Assembly (NCBI GenBank): GCA_027484985.1
Contig: JAIXRW010000025.1
Coordinates: 84,875 to 148,874, forward strand
Direction: 5' to 3'
Source of the DNA: Rhodobacter sp.
GTDB lineage: Bacteria > Pseudomonadota > Alphaproteobacteria > Rhodobacterales > Rhodobacteraceae
Length of the DNA: 64,000 bases
In this document: positions 26,985-36,417 of the stretch, piece by piece
Layout of the letters: each line of letters opens with the position of its first letter
Position numbering within the stretch: the stretch's first letter is position 1
The notes under the pieces: generated by a model
Databases searched by the model: none
What the model saw: the letters and a program-made list of their open reading frames with translations, nothing else
Told to the model about the DNA's origin: nothing
Program-made: the position numbers and the translations under genes

Positions 26985-27268
26985 CCGAGGACGGAGCCGA
27001 GTTTCATGGCCAGCCCCATGCTGCCATCGACCGACAGCCTGCCGGTCATGAAGGCAGTGGTGGGGTTCAGATCGCCGTCGAGGATGGCGCGGAAGGTTTC
27101 GGTATTGGCGGTCAGCGTCACATCGGCGGGGTCATCGCCCGCGCGGACGGTTTCGCCGTCGATCATCACGGCGCCTTCGCCTTCGATCACGAATTTCGCC
27201 ACCCCGCCCAGAGGGCCGGTCAGCTTGGCGGCAAGGGCCGCGACGGCTGCGTCTATCACCTGGCTCAT
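26981..27268 (-). CDS. SCP2 sterol-binding domain protein
   Basis: A 95-residue single-domain protein with the SCP2 strand order (GGVAKFVIEGEGAVMIDG, DVTLTANTETFRAILDGDLN, AFMTGRLSVDGSMGLAMKL). The fold forms a hydrophobic pocket for lipids. Small bacterial members are thought to bind fatty acyl chains. Coupled translation with the lysophospholipase-like gene suggests a shared lipid substrate; this is inference. Confidence 0.9.
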   Translation of the reverse strand: MSQVIDAAVAALAAKLTGPLGGVAKFVIEGEGAVMIDGETVRAGDDPADVTLTANTETFRAILDGDLNPTTAFMTGRLSVDGSMGLAMKLGSVLG

Positions 27269-27340
27269 GGTTTTGTCCTTATCGCTATGTCGTGACCCGA
27301 GACCGCTGGCGTTTCACGGCGGTTGCGTTACCTTTCCCTT

Positions 27341-27901
27341 ATGAAACCGCGCTTGCCATTTCACAATCATGTCGTTGCGGCATTTGTCGCGCTTTTTGCC
27401 TGTCTTGCGCCCGCATGGGCCGACGGGGCCAAGCTGGACGCGCTGTTTGACGAGTTGAAGGCGGCCGATGCGGCGGGGTCGCAGCGGATCGAGCAGGAAA
27501 TCTGGAACGAATGGTCCAAATCGGGGTCGGCGGCGATGGACCTGCTTTTGGAGCGCGGGCGCGCGGCGATGGAGGCGGGGGATTATGCGGCGGCGGTCGA
27601 ACACCTGACCGCGCTGACCGACCATGCGCCGGATTTTGCCGAAGGCTGGAATGCGCGGGCGACGGCCTATTTCCAGATGGGCGAATTGGGGCCTGCGGTG
27701 CAGGATATTGCCCATGTGCTGACGCTGAACCCGCGCCATTTCGGGGCTTTGGCAGGGCTGGGCATGATTTTCGAGCAGCTGGACCAGCCGGACAAGGCGC
27801 TTGAGGTGTATAAGGCGGCCTTGGCTATACATCCCCACATGACTGAGGTATTGGCCTCGGTCGAGCGGCTGACCAAGGCGACGGCCGGTCAAGACCTTTG
27901 A
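27341..27901 (+). CDS. Periplasmic TPR-repeat protein
   Basis: From MKPRLPFHNH the 186-residue protein has a signal peptide (about residues 1-26, ending PAWA). After it come at least three tetratricopeptide repeats (AAMEAGDYAAAVEHLTALTD, EGWNARATAYFQMGELGPAV, AGLGMIFEQLDQPDKALEVY). TPR proteins are docking platforms; the partner is unknown. The helicase gene starts 12 bases after it, so the two may be cotranscribed. A TTG start 18 bases earlier is possible but would push positively charged residues away from the hydrophobic core. Confidence 0.85.
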   Translation: MKPRLPFHNHVVAAFVALFACLAPAWADGAKLDALFDELKAADAAGSQRIEQEIWNEWSKSGSAAMDLLLERGRAAMEAGDYAAAVEHLTALTDHAPDFAEGWNARATAYFQMGELGPAVQDIAHVLTLNPRHFGALAGLGMIFEQLDQPDKALEVYKAALAIHPHMTEVLASVERLTKATAGQDL

Positions 27902-27913
27902 CAGTGGGTGGAC

Positions 27914-30817
27914 ATGACGACTGCAAGGGTCACGGCGGTCCTCGGGCCGACCAATACCGGCAAGACGCATTATGCGATCGAGCGGATGCTGGCGCATCGG
28001 ACGGGGGTGATCGGCCTGCCGCTGCGGCTGCTTGCGCGCGAGGTCTATGACCGCTGCGTGGCGCAGCGCGGGCCTTCGGTCGTGGCGCTGGTGACGGGCG
28101 AAGAGCGGATCGTGCCGGAACGGACGCAATACTGGGTCTGCACGGTCGAGGCGATGCCCTTGGAGATCGGCGCCGATTTCGTGGCGGTGGACGAGATCCA
28201 GCTCTGCGCCGACCCCGAGCGGGGGCATGTGTTCACCGACCGTCTGCTGCGCGCGCGGGGGCTGCACGAGACGCTGTTCATGGGGTCCGACACGATGCGG
28301 CAGGCAATTGCCGCACTGGTGCCCGGCGTGCAGTTCATGAAGCGCGAGCGGTTTTCGACGCTGACCTATACGGGGTCGAAAAAGATCAGCCGGATGCCGC
28401 CGCGCAGTGCCATCGTCGGGTTCTCGGTCGAGAATGTCTATGCGATTGCCGAATTGATCCGGCGGCAAAAGGGCGGTTGCGCCGTGGTGATGGGGGCGCT
28501 GAGCCCCCGCACGCGGAACGCGCAGGTGGCGCTTTATCAGAATGGCGATGTGGATTATCTGGTGGCGACCGATGCCATCGGGATGGGGTTGAACCTTGAT
28601 ATCCGGCATGTGGCCTTTTCCAGCACAGCGAAGTTCGACGGGCGGCGGATGCGGGCGCTTTATCCGCAGGAACTGGCGCAGATCGCGGGGCGGGCGGGGC
28701 GCCATACCGAGAACGGCACCTTTGGCGTGACGGGCGAGGCGCGGCCATTGGATGACGAGTTGATCGAGGCGATCGAAAACCACCGTTTCCAGCCGGTGAA
28801 AAAGCTGCATTGGCGCAATGAGCGGCTGGAATTCGGCACGGTCGAGCGGCTGATCCGGTCGCTGGAGGAGCCGACGAACAACGAATGGCTGACGCGGGCG
28901 CGGGATTCGGACGACCTGACCGCGCTGAAGGTGCTGGCCGAGATGCCCGAGGTGCGCGACCGCTTGCGTTCCCCAGCCGATGTGCGGCTGCTTTGGGATG
29001 TGTGCCGCGTGCCCGATTTCCGGTCATCTTCGGGGATGGAACATGCCAGCCTGTTGCAACGCTTGTTCGAGTTCCTCAAGACCGGACGGGTGCCGAGCGA
29101 TTGGCTTGCCAAGGCCGTCGAACGCATCGACAAGACGGAAGGCGATATCGACGCCATCTCGAAACGGTTGGCGTATATCCGCACCTGGACCTATGTGGCG
29201 CAGCGCAAAGGATGGGTGGATGACGAAATACATTGGCGCGAGGAGACGCGCGCTGTAGAAGACCGCCTGTCAGATGCGCTGCATGCGCGGCTGACGCAAA
29301 GATTTGTTGATCGGCGCACGAGTGTATTGATGCGGCGGTTGAAGCAGAAGGAGACCCTCGTGGCCGAGGTGAATGACAAGGGTGAAGTGACGGTGGAAGG
29401 CGAATTCGTCGGCCGTCTGGACGGGTTCCGCTTCCATCAGGATGCGTCCTCGTCGCCCGATGAAGCCCGCACGCTGCGGCAGGCGGCAGTGCAGGCGCTG
29501 CGCCCCGAGTTCCATCTGCGCGCGGACCGCTTCTATAACGCGCCCGATACCGAGATGGATTTCACCGAGCAGGGCGGGCTGATGTGGGGAACCACGGCTG
29601 TCGGCAAGCTGGTGAAGGGCCCCGAGGTGCTGCGCGCCAGTGTCGAGGCCTTTGTCGATGACGAGGCGGGGCCGGATGTGGCCGAAAAGGTCAAGCGCCG
29701 CTTGCAGCATTTCATCGACCGCAAGACGGCCGCGCTGTTCGAGCCCTTGGCCGCGATGGCCCGCGACGAGGCGCTGACGGGGCTGGCGCGGGGCTTTGCC
29801 TTCCGTCTGGTCGAGGCGCTGGGGGTTCTGCCGCGCGATGCGGTGAACGAGGAAGTCAAACAGCTGGATCAGGATGCCCGCGGCGCGCTGCGCAAGCATG
29901 GCGTGCGGTTCGGCCAGTTCACGGTGTTTCTGCCCGCGCTGCTGAAGCCCGCGCCGACACGGTTGCGGCTGGTCCTTTGGTCGCTGTGGAACGGGCTGGA
30001 CGAGTTTCCCGAAAGCCCGCCGCCCGGTCTGGTGACGATTCCGAACATTTCCGAGGTGCCAAAGCAGCATTACACGCTGTCGGGCTATCACCCTGCGGGA
30101 ACGCGTGCGATCCGCATCGACATGCTGGAACGGCTGGCCGATCTGCTGCGCGCGAAAGACAGCCGCGCGGGGTTCGAGGCCGCGCCCGAGATGCTGTCGA
30201 TCACCGGCATGACGCTGGAGCAGTTCGCGGACCTGATGGCAGGGCTTGGCTACAAGGGCGAAAAGGGCGAGCGGCCCAAGGCCAAGGTGGTCGAACCGCC
30301 AAAGCCCGCCGAGCCGCAATCGACCGCGCCCATTCCGGAAGAGGTTTCGGTGCTGGCCCCGCCGCCCGAACCCGAGCCTGAACCCGCGCCCGAGGGCGAG
30401 GCGGCGCCAGTCGAGATGGAGGCGTTCTATACCTTTACCTGGGCGCCCAAGCCGCGCTTCCAGCGGCCCGAACGCGGCCCCCGCCCCGAACGGGGTGCGC
30501 CGCGGGGCGAGCGTGCGCCAAAGCCCGAAGGGCAGCCTGCCGAGGCGGGGGCCGCCACGGGCGAGCGCCCGCAGGGCGAGCGCCGCGACCGGGGCGAAAA
30601 GGGTGGCTACAAGGGCAACCGCGATGCGAACAAGGGCGGCAAGGGCGGCAAGCCCGAGCGGCGCGAGGATCGCGGGGGCGAGCGGGGCGACAGGGGAGAG
30701 CGGGGCGGCAAGCCGCAGGGGGCCAAAACCTTCGAGGCCCGTCCGCCGCGCGCTGAAAAGCCCATCGATCCCGATAACCCCTTTGCCGTGCTGGCGGCGC
30801 TGAAGAACCGGACCTGA
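27914..30817 (+). CDS. SUV3-like superfamily 2 RNA helicase with basic C-terminal tail
   Basis: The 967-residue protein has Walker A at residues 11-18 (GPTNTGKT), the DEIQ box at 93-96 (AVDEIQLCAD), and the helicase C-terminal motifs ATDAIGMGLNLDIRHV and QIAGRAGRHTENGTFG. This is the layout of mitochondrial SUV3-type helicases, which alphaproteobacteria share. It probably unwinds RNA in decay or processing. After about residue 800 comes an Ala/Pro/Glu stretch and then an Arg/Gly/Lys-rich tail (RGERGDRGERGG) likely to bind RNA. It is followed after one base by the S4-domain gene. Confidence 0.92.
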   Translation: MTTARVTAVLGPTNTGKTHYAIERMLAHRTGVIGLPLRLLAREVYDRCVAQRGPSVVALVTGEERIVPERTQYWVCTVEAMPLEIGADFVAVDEIQLCADPERGHVFTDRLLRARGLHETLFMGSDTMRQAIAALVPGVQFMKRERFSTLTYTGSKKISRMPPRSAIVGFSVENVYAIAELIRRQKGGCAVVMGALSPRTRNAQVALYQNGDVDYLVATDAIGMGLNLDIRHVAFSSTAKFDGRRMRALYPQELAQIAGRAGRHTENGTFGVTGEARPLDDELIEAIENHRFQPVKKLHWRNERLEFGTVERLIRSLEEPTNNEWLTRARDSDDLTALKVLAEMPEVRDRLRSPADVRLLWDVCRVPDFRSSSGMEHASLLQRLFEFLKTGRVPSDWLAKAVERIDKTEGDIDAISKRLAYIRTWTYVAQRKGWVDDEIHWREETRAVEDRLSDALHARLTQRFVDRRTSVLMRRLKQKETLVAEVNDKGEVTVEGEFVGRLDGFRFHQDASSSPDEARTLRQAAVQALRPEFHLRADRFYNAPDTEMDFTEQGGLMWGTTAVGKLVKGPEVLRASVEAFVDDEAGPDVAEKVKRRLQHFIDRKTAALFEPLAAMARDEALTGLARGFAFRLVEALGVLPRDAVNEEVKQLDQDARGALRKHGVRFGQFTVFLPALLKPAPTRLRLVLWSLWNGLDEFPESPPPGLVTIPNISEVPKQHYTLSGYHPAGTRAIRIDMLERLADLLRAKDSRAGFEAAPEMLSITGMTLEQFADLMAGLGYKGEKGERPKAKVVEPPKPAEPQSTAPIPEEVSVLAPPPEPEPEPAPEGEAAPVEMEAFYTFTWAPKPRFQRPERGPRPERGAPRGERAPKPEGQPAEAGAATGERPQGERRDRGEKGGYKGNRDANKGGKGGKPERREDRGGERGDRGERGGKPQGAKTFEARPPRAEKPIDPDNPFAVLAALKNRT

Positions 30818-30818
30818 T

Positions 30819-31151
30819 TTGGCGGGGCCGTCCGGAAAATCCGGAACGGTTCAGCGCCCGACCTTGCGTCTGGACAAATGGCTTTGGCAGGCGCGGTTCT
30901 TGAAAAGCCGCGCCCTTGCTGCCGAACTTGCCGCAGACGGGCATCTGCGGATCAACGGCCAGCCCACGCGCAAGCCGGGCCATGCGGTGGGGGTGGGCGA
31001 TGTGCTGACCTTTCCGCTGGGCGGCGCGATCCGGGTGGTGCGGATCGTGGCGCTGGGCTACCGGCGCGGGCCAGCGAGCGAGGCGGAACTGCTTTATGAC
31101 GATCTTGACGCAGCCGATCGGACGCAAAGGCGCATCCCGCCGCTTGAATGA
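30819..31151 (+). CDS. S4-domain RNA-binding protein (Hsp15-like)
   Basis: The 110-residue protein has an S4 fold (RLDKWLWQARFLKSRALAAE, DGHLRINGQPTRKPGHAV), as in Hsp15, which recycles free 50S subunits carrying nascent chains. It uses a TTG start one base after the helicase stop; no other start codon lies before the essential LRLDKWLW motif, so translation is probably coupled. The end is acidic (LLYDDLDAADRTQ) rather than strongly basic as in E. coli Hsp15, so the exact role may differ. Confidence 0.85.
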   Translation: MAGPSGKSGTVQRPTLRLDKWLWQARFLKSRALAAELAADGHLRINGQPTRKPGHAVGVGDVLTFPLGGAIRVVRIVALGYRRGPASEAELLYDDLDAADRTQRRIPPLE

Positions 31152-31199
31152 TCCGGCAAAGCGGCTTAGTCAGACCACCGATATTCTAGGGAGACCCCG

Positions 31200-31538
31200 A
31201 TGACCTATGTCGTGATCGACAATTGCATCGCCTGCAAATACACCGATTGCGTGGAAGTGTGTCCGGTGGACTGCTTTTACGAAGGCGAGAACATGCTGGT
31301 CATCCATCCGGATGAATGCATCGATTGCGGCGTGTGCGAACCGGAATGCCCCGCTGATGCGATCCGCCCCGATACCGAACCGGATATGGATGCATGGGTC
31401 GCGTTCAACCGCAAATATTCGGAAATGTGGCCGGTGATCACGGTCAAGAAAGACCCCCTGCCCGAGGCGACCGAGCGGGATGGCGAAACCGGCAAGCTGG
31501 CGAAATACTTCTCGGAAGCGCCGGGCGAAGGGAACTGA
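31200..31538 (+). CDS. fdxA: 7Fe ferredoxin FdxA
   Basis: The 112-residue protein has the cluster-binding cysteines of the [3Fe-4S][4Fe-4S] ferredoxin family: C9, C17 and C21 (with C12/C25 nearby) in the first half, and C40, C43, C46 and C50 in the second ([17 protein letters not shown]). The C-terminal extension ([19 protein letters not shown]) is the usual FdxA tail. It carries low-potential electrons. The order S4 protein, fdxA, carD recurs in alphaproteobacteria, suggesting a conserved neighbourhood. Confidence 0.95.
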   Translation: MTYVVIDNCIACKYTDCVEVCPVDCFYEGENMLVIHPDECIDCGVCEPECPADAIRPDTEPDMDAWVAFNRKYSEMWPVITVKKDPLPEATERDGETGKLAKYFSEAPGEGN

Positions 31539-31853
31539 TCCCGTCTGTCGGGGGTTCTTCTGTGCCGAATCGCGTTAACTGATTCGGCAAAGCTGCCATG
31601 TTTCTGTGACATGACTGGGGATAAGTGTTCAAAATCAAGGCATCCGGCACGGGGCGCCCGTGTCGGCATGGTTGGAATCACGACGTTTTTGTGATATGAC
31701 TTGCCATACATGAAAGCACGGAAGCCCGATGCCTGTCTCAGCGCTGCTCGCCTGGGTGGGTTCTTCTTGTGACAATAAGGCCTGCATGACGTGTCCCTTG
31801 GGGTGCGCGTGGTTTTGTTGTTGCGGGGCGGGTGTCCCTTCGAGGAACGTTGA
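31539..31853 (+). other. Intergenic region upstream of carD
   Basis: About 315 bases, unusually AT-rich for the window. It contains an inverted repeat GCCGAATC...GATTCGGC with a 9-base loop (31564-31588), without a T-tract, a candidate promoter, and a T/G-rich leader (GGTTTTGTTGTTGCGG) just before carD. A long untranslated leader or a small RNA is possible; no protein-like frame is seen. Confidence 0.5.
31672..31700 (+). promoter_or_regulatory. Candidate promoter for carD
   Basis: TTGGAA and TATGAC are 17 bases apart; each matches four of six consensus positions. It would give a 5' leader of about 145 bases. Confidence 0.35.
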
Positions 31854-32363
31854 ATGACCAAGACCAAGAAGCCCGATTTTCGTCCCAACGAGTTCGTCGT
31901 TTACCCCGCCCATGGTGTGGGGCGGATCATCTCGATTGAAGAACAAGAGATTGCGGGGCTGCATCTCGAGCTGTTCGTGATTTCGTTCGAGAAGGACAAG
32001 ATGACGCTGCGGGTTCCCACCCACAAGGCGACCGAAATCGGGATGCGCCAGCTTTCGACGCCCGATGTGGTGACCAAGGCGCTGGACACGCTGAAGGGCA
32101 AGGCGCGGGTCAAGCGGGCGATGTGGTCGCGCCGCGCGCAGGAATATGAACAGAAGATCAACTCGGGCGATTTGCTGTCGATTGCCGAAGTGGTGCGCGA
32201 CCTGCACCGCACCGACGACCAGCGCGAGCAAAGCTATTCCGAGCGGCAGCTTTACGAAGCCGCGCTTGAGCGTCTGACCCGCGAGGTTGCCGCCGTTTCG
32301 GGTGTGGACGAAGCGGGCGCGCAAAAGACCGTGGGGTCGGTGCTGACGGGCCGCGCGGCCTGA
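31854..32363 (+). CDS. carD: CarD-family transcription regulator
   Basis: The 169-residue protein has an N-terminal RNA-polymerase-interacting Tudor-like domain (FRPNEFVVYPAHGVGRIISI, LELFVISFEKDKMTLRVP) and a helical C-terminal DNA-backbone-binding domain (VKRAMWSRRAQEYEQKI, SERQLYEAALERLTREVAAV). CarD contacts the polymerase beta subunit and stabilises open promoter complexes, notably at rRNA promoters. The gene is single, ends before a GC-rich block and a copy of the dispersed motif, and faces cobS. Confidence 0.94.
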   Translation: MTKTKKPDFRPNEFVVYPAHGVGRIISIEEQEIAGLHLELFVISFEKDKMTLRVPTHKATEIGMRQLSTPDVVTKALDTLKGKARVKRAMWSRRAQEYEQKINSGDLLSIAEVVRDLHRTDDQREQSYSERQLYEAALERLTREVAAVSGVDEAGAQKTVGSVLTGRAA

Positions 32364-32483
32364 TACAGGCGCATAACGGATTGCAAGGGGCTGCGGGGGC
32401 GATCCTGTGGCCCTTTTCATTTCGGGGGGCGGCGAAAAGGGGGGCCGTCTGCCCCCCTTGGCGCGTGCCGCGCCTTACCCCCC

Positions 32484-32507
32484 GAGAGTATTTTCGCCAA
32501 GGTGAAG
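32484..32507 (+). repeat. Copy of the dispersed motif (GAGAGTATTTTCGCCAAGGTG)
   Basis: The GAGTATTT start and AAGGTGAAG end are kept; GGGC is replaced by TCGCC. It lies between convergent carD and cobS, five bases from the cobS stop, and follows hairpins GGGGGCCGTCTGCCCCC and GGCGCGTGCCGCGCC. Confidence 0.75.
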
Positions 32508-32511
32508 CAGA

Positions 32512-33285
32512 TCAGGCAAGCAGCGCCGCCGCCGCTGCCAGGGCTGCGGTTTCGGCCAAGGCTTGGCTTGCGCCGAGGATGTCGCCGGTCTGGCCGCCGA
32601 TGCGGGCGCGGGCCAGCAGGGCCACGCCAAGGGCAGCGATTGCGGCCAGCGGAACAAGGGCAAGGGTGGCGGCGCCCGTGCTGAAAAAGGCCAGAAGGGC
32701 GGCGATCACGCAGGCGGCGGCGGCGCGGCGGGCATCGGGGCGGCCGACCGATCTGGACAGGCCGCCGTCGCGGGCATTGGGCAGGGCAAAGATCGTCACG
32801 GCCATGGCGGCGCGTCCGGTGGCGGCGGCGGCGACAAGGGCGGCCCAATGGGCGCCCGTGGCCATCAGCGCGGCAAGGGCAGACCAGCGGGCCAGCGTGG
32901 TGAAGACAAGCGCCAGCGTGCCATAGCTGCCGATGGCGCTGTCTTTCATGATTTCGAGCCTGCGTTCCCTGGTCCAGCCGCCGAACAGGCCATCGGCGGT
33001 GTCGGCAAGGCCGTCTTCGTGCATGGCGCCCGTGACCATGGCGAGGGTTGCCAGCGTGACGGCGGCCGCCACGCCCGCGGGCATGCCGATGGCAAGGGCG
33101 AGCGATCCGGTGGCTGCCCCGATCAGGGCCACGACCAGACCGATGATCGGCCAGGCCCAGGCCGAGGCGGCGCCGCGCATCGGCCAGCCCTGCGGCACGG
33201 GCAGGCGGGTGAGCAGGCCGAAGGCCGAGACGATATCGGCAAGGGCTATTCCTGCGGGGTCATTCTGTGTGTCGGTGGGTCGCAT
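32512..33285 (-). CDS. cobS: Adenosylcobinamide-GDP ribazoletransferase (cobalamin synthase)
   Basis: The 257-residue membrane protein has the CobS/CobV signature (GLLTRLPVP near the N-terminus, GAMHEDGLADTADGLFGG, SAIGSYG) and six to seven hydrophobic segments. It joins adenosylcobinamide-GDP with alpha-ribazole to form cobalamin at the inner membrane. The gene for the alpha-ribazole phosphate enzyme, cobT, is divergent 83 bases away, so both ends of lower-ligand assembly are adjacent. Some nomenclatures call it cobV. Confidence 0.94.
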   Translation of the reverse strand: MRPTDTQNDPAGIALADIVSAFGLLTRLPVPQGWPMRGAASAWAWPIIGLVVALIGAATGSLALAIGMPAGVAAAVTLATLAMVTGAMHEDGLADTADGLFGGWTRERRLEIMKDSAIGSYGTLALVFTTLARWSALAALMATGAHWAALVAAAATGRAAMAVTIFALPNARDGGLSRSVGRPDARRAAAACVIAALLAFFSTGAATLALVPLAAIAALGVALLARARIGGQTGDILGASQALAETAALAAAAALLA

Positions 33286-33368
33286 GGAAGTGTCCTTTCC
33301 CGACTGGCCTTTGCGGATGCTTCTAGGTAGCGAAGGGCAGGCCTTGCTTCAATGAAAGAGATCGTCCC

Positions 33369-34388
33369 ATGACTGCTGCGCCCTTTGCCTCGCTTTCCGA
33401 ATTTGCCGCGCTGCTGGGCGCGATGCCTGCGGCGGATGCGGGCGCGGTTCAGGCGGCAGGCGCGCGAAACGGGCAGTTGACCAAGCCGCCGGGCGCTTTG
33501 GGGCGGCTGGAGGATGTGGCGATCTGGGTTGCGGGCTGGCAGGGGACGGAAAAGCCCCATTGTGACCGGCCGCAGGTGATTGTCTTTGCGGGCAATCACG
33601 GGGTGGTGGCGCAGGGGGTTTCGGCCTTTCCGCCGGAAGTGACGGTGCAGATGGTGGGCAATTTCCGCGCGGGCGGGGCGGCGATCAACCAACTGGCCAA
33701 GGCCTTTGGTGCCACGATGTCGGTCCATGCGCTGGAACTGGACCGGCCCACGGCGGATTTCACCCAAGCCCCCGCGATGAGCGAGGCCGAGGTTGTGGCC
33801 GCATTGGCCACGGGCTGGAACGCGGTGGATGCGGGGGCGGATCTGCTGGTGGTGGGCGAGATGGGGATCGGCAACACCACGCCTGCCGCGGCGCTGGCGG
33901 CGGCATTGTTCGGCGGCACGGGGGCCGACTGGGTGGGGCGCGGCACGGGCGTGGATGATGCGGGGCTGGCGCGCAAGGCGCGGGCGGTCGATGCGGGGTT
34001 CGCGCTGCATGCGGACCGCTTGGGCGATGCCTTGCAGGTGTTGCGCTGCCTTGGCGGGCGTGAATTGGCGGCGATGGCCGGGGCTATCGCACGGGCGCGG
34101 GCCTTGCGCGTACCGGTCATTCTGGACGGGTTCATCTGCACCGCTTCGGCGGCGGTGCTGGAAAAGGCGGTGGCGGGGTCGCTTGACCATTGCATCGCGG
34201 GCCATGTGAGCGCCGAGGGCGCGCATGGCAAGCTGCTGGCGGCGCTGGGCAAGGCGCCTTTGCTGAACCTTGGGCTGCGGCTGGGCGAGGGGTCGGGGGC
34301 GGCGCTGGCCATCGGCATCGTGAAGGGGGCTTTGGCCTGCCATTCGGGCATGGCCACATTTGCCGAAGCGGGCGTGTCAGGCGCCTGA
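33369..34388 (+). CDS. cobT: Nicotinate-nucleotide-dimethylbenzimidazole phosphoribosyltransferase
   Basis: The 339-residue protein carries the CobT motifs: [51 protein letters not shown] and the [10 protein letters not shown] block. It makes alpha-ribazole 5'-phosphate from dimethylbenzimidazole for vitamin B12. It is divergent from cobS and overlaps the convergent antiporter gene by 12 bases at its 3' end. The short divergent gap leaves no room for a cobalamin riboswitch. Confidence 0.94.
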   Translation: MTAAPFASLSEFAALLGAMPAADAGAVQAAGARNGQLTKPPGALGRLEDVAIWVAGWQGTEKPHCDRPQVIVFAGNHGVVAQGVSAFPPEVTVQMVGNFRAGGAAINQLAKAFGATMSVHALELDRPTADFTQAPAMSEAEVVAALATGWNAVDAGADLLVVGEMGIGNTTPAAALAAALFGGTGADWVGRGTGVDDAGLARKARAVDAGFALHADRLGDALQVLRCLGGRELAAMAGAIARARALRVPVILDGFICTASAAVLEKAVAGSLDHCIAGHVSAEGAHGKLLAALGKAPLLNLGLRLGEGSGAALAIGIVKGALACHSGMATFAEAGVSGA

Positions 34389-36338
34389 GGCGGGCGGGGC
34401 CTTCGTTTCCGGGGATGGGGCGGTTTCGTCGGCAGGGTCGGCCCGCATGGGGTTGACCTCGTAGAGTTGGTCGATGAGGGCGGTTTCCAGATCGCGGTCA
34501 AGCTGCTTGGCGCGTTCGATATAGGCCGCGTTCAGGTGGACGGGTTGGCCGGGCACCCAGACCTCGGCAAGATCGCGCATGGCGGCGCGGTCAACGCGGA
34601 AATAGGTTTGCGACAGGGTGGCGGCTTCGTATTCGGTAAAGCCCATGTTTTCGAGCACATAGCGGCCTGCGCGGATCGAGCTGTCGAAGGTTTCGCGCAC
34701 GATGTCGGAGGCGCCGGCCTGATAGAGTTCATAGACATGCACGCGGTCGCGCGCGCGGGCGACGATGTGCAGGTCGGGGCGCTGGCTGCGGGCGAAGCGG
34801 ACGATCTTGGTTGCGTTTTCCTTGTCATCCACCGCGACGACAAGCACCGATGCCGTGGCAAGGCCTGCCGCTTCGAGCAGTTCGGGGCGGGTGGGATCAC
34901 CGAAGAAGCCCTTGACGCCGAAGCGGCGCATCGTCTCGATCGTGCCTGCATCGGCGTCAAGGACCACGGTGGACAGGCCCGACATGCGGACAATGCGGTT
35001 GACCACCTGTCCGAAGCGGCCGATGCCTGCGATGATGACGCGGCCCTTTTCGTCGATCTCATCGGGTTGTTGTTCGGGGATGCGGGCGCGCAGGCGGCGT
35101 GACAGCTGGTCGTATCCAAGGAACAGAAGCGGCGTGAGCAGCATCGACAGGCTGATGACCAGAAGGGCAAGTTCGCCCTTGCTGGCCGACAGGATGCCCT
35201 GCTGGCGGGCGAAAGAGACGAGGACGAAGCCGAATTCCCCCGCCTGCGCAAGGCCGAGGGTGAACAGGATGCGGTCTTGCCCGCGCAGGCGGAACACCAG
35301 CGCCAGCCCGAACAGCACCAAGGCCTTGACCGCGATCAGCCCCAAGGTCAGGCCCAGCACGGTGACGGGTTCGCCCAGCAGGGTGCGCGTGTCGATGCCG
35401 ATGCCGACGGTCATGAAGAACAGGCCCAGAAGCAGGCCCTTGAAGGGTTTGATGTCGGCCTCGATCTGGTGGCGGAATTCCGAGTTGGCCAGAACGACGC
35501 CCGCGACAAAGGTTCCCAGCGCCGGGGACAGGCCGACCAGCATCATTGAAAAGGCGATGCCAAAGACCAGCAGCAGCGAGATGAAGGTGGACATCTCGGG
35601 CAGGCGCGAGGCGTGGACGAAGCGGAATACGGGGCGCGTCAGGAAATGGCCGGCCAGCACGATGCCCGCGACGATGGCAAGGGTCAGGCCGGTTGCGGCC
35701 CAGTTTGGCAGTTGGTCCACCAGCGTGAGCAGCGGTTCGGCGGCGTTTTCGGGCGCCTTGGTGGCGGCATCGGCGGCGTTGGTGACGCCGAACTGCGCGG
35801 CGGTGGGGCCGGTGGTGACGATGGCGGGCAGGGCCAGCAGCGGCAGGAAGGCCAGCATCGGCACCACCGCGATATCCTGCGTCAGCAAAACGGAAAACGA
35901 TGACCGGCCGCCCGCTGTACGCATCAGGCTCTTTTCCGTCAGGGTTTGCAGCACGATGGCGGTCGAGGATAGCGACATGATCAGGCCCAGCGTCAGCGCC
36001 ACCTGCCAGACCTGACCCGCCATGACCAGAAGCCCCGCGATGGCCAATGTGGTCAGCCCCACCTGCGCCCCGCCAAGGCCAAGCAGGCGGTGGCGCATGT
36101 CCCACAGGGTTTTGGGTTCAAGTTCGAGCCCGATCAGGAACAGCATCAAGACCACGCCGAATTCGGCAAAATGCTGGAGGTCTTTCGTTTCGGCCCCGGC
36201 AAGGCCAAGAACGGGGCCGACAAGGATGCCCGCCGCCAGATAGCCGAGGACCGAGCCGAGGCCGAAGCGCACCGCCAGCGGCACGATCAGGACGGCGGCC
36301 CCGAGATACATGCTGGCTTGAAGCAGAAGGCCTTCCAT
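34377..36338 (-). CDS. CPA2-family cation:proton antiporter (Kef-type) with TrkA-N domain
   Basis: The 653-residue protein has about 12 membrane helices (residues 1-400) with the family's GLELEP and [14 protein letters not shown] motifs. A Rossmann TrkA-N domain begins near residue 420 ([19 protein letters not shown]) and probably senses NAD(H) or glutathione adducts. A Pro/Glu-rich tail ends the protein. Kef systems export potassium in exchange for protons, for example to protect from electrophiles. No KefF/KefG partner is next to it. A different cation specificity is possible. Confidence 0.9.
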   Translation of the reverse strand: MEGLLLQASMYLGAAVLIVPLAVRFGLGSVLGYLAAGILVGPVLGLAGAETKDLQHFAEFGVVLMLFLIGLELEPKTLWDMRHRLLGLGGAQVGLTTLAIAGLLVMAGQVWQVALTLGLIMSLSSTAIVLQTLTEKSLMRTAGGRSSFSVLLTQDIAVVPMLAFLPLLALPAIVTTGPTAAQFGVTNAADAATKAPENAAEPLLTLVDQLPNWAATGLTLAIVAGIVLAGHFLTRPVFRFVHASRLPEMSTFISLLLVFGIAFSMMLVGLSPALGTFVAGVVLANSEFRHQIEADIKPFKGLLLGLFFMTVGIGIDTRTLLGEPVTVLGLTLGLIAVKALVLFGLALVFRLRGQDRILFTLGLAQAGEFGFVLVSFARQQGILSASKGELALLVISLSMLLTPLLFLGYDQLSRRLRARIPEQQPDEIDEKGRVIIAGIGRFGQVVNRIVRMSGLSTVVLDADAGTIETMRRFGVKGFFGDPTRPELLEAAGLATASVLVVAVDDKENATKIVRFARSQRPDLHIVARARDRVHVYELYQAGASDIVRETFDSSIRAGRYVLENMGFTEYEAATLSQTYFRVDRAAMRDLAEVWVPGQPVHLNAAYIERAKQLDRDLETALIDQLYEVNPMRADPADETAPSPETKAPPASGA

Positions 36339-36417
36339 TCACCCTATCCGGTCAGACATCGTTACTGTGGCGCCCGATGGGGCGGGTCTTTGCGCCACCG
36401 CGGCGGGCGGGGGCGGA

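Noticed and set aside
31277..31888. A 203-codon minus-strand frame over fdxA and the carD leader
   Set aside because: fdxA has all cluster ligands in the opposite strand; this frame lacks any recognisable feature.
33286..33368. Cobalamin riboswitch between cobS and cobT
   Set aside because: The gap is only 83 bases and is shared by divergent genes, too short for the known structure.
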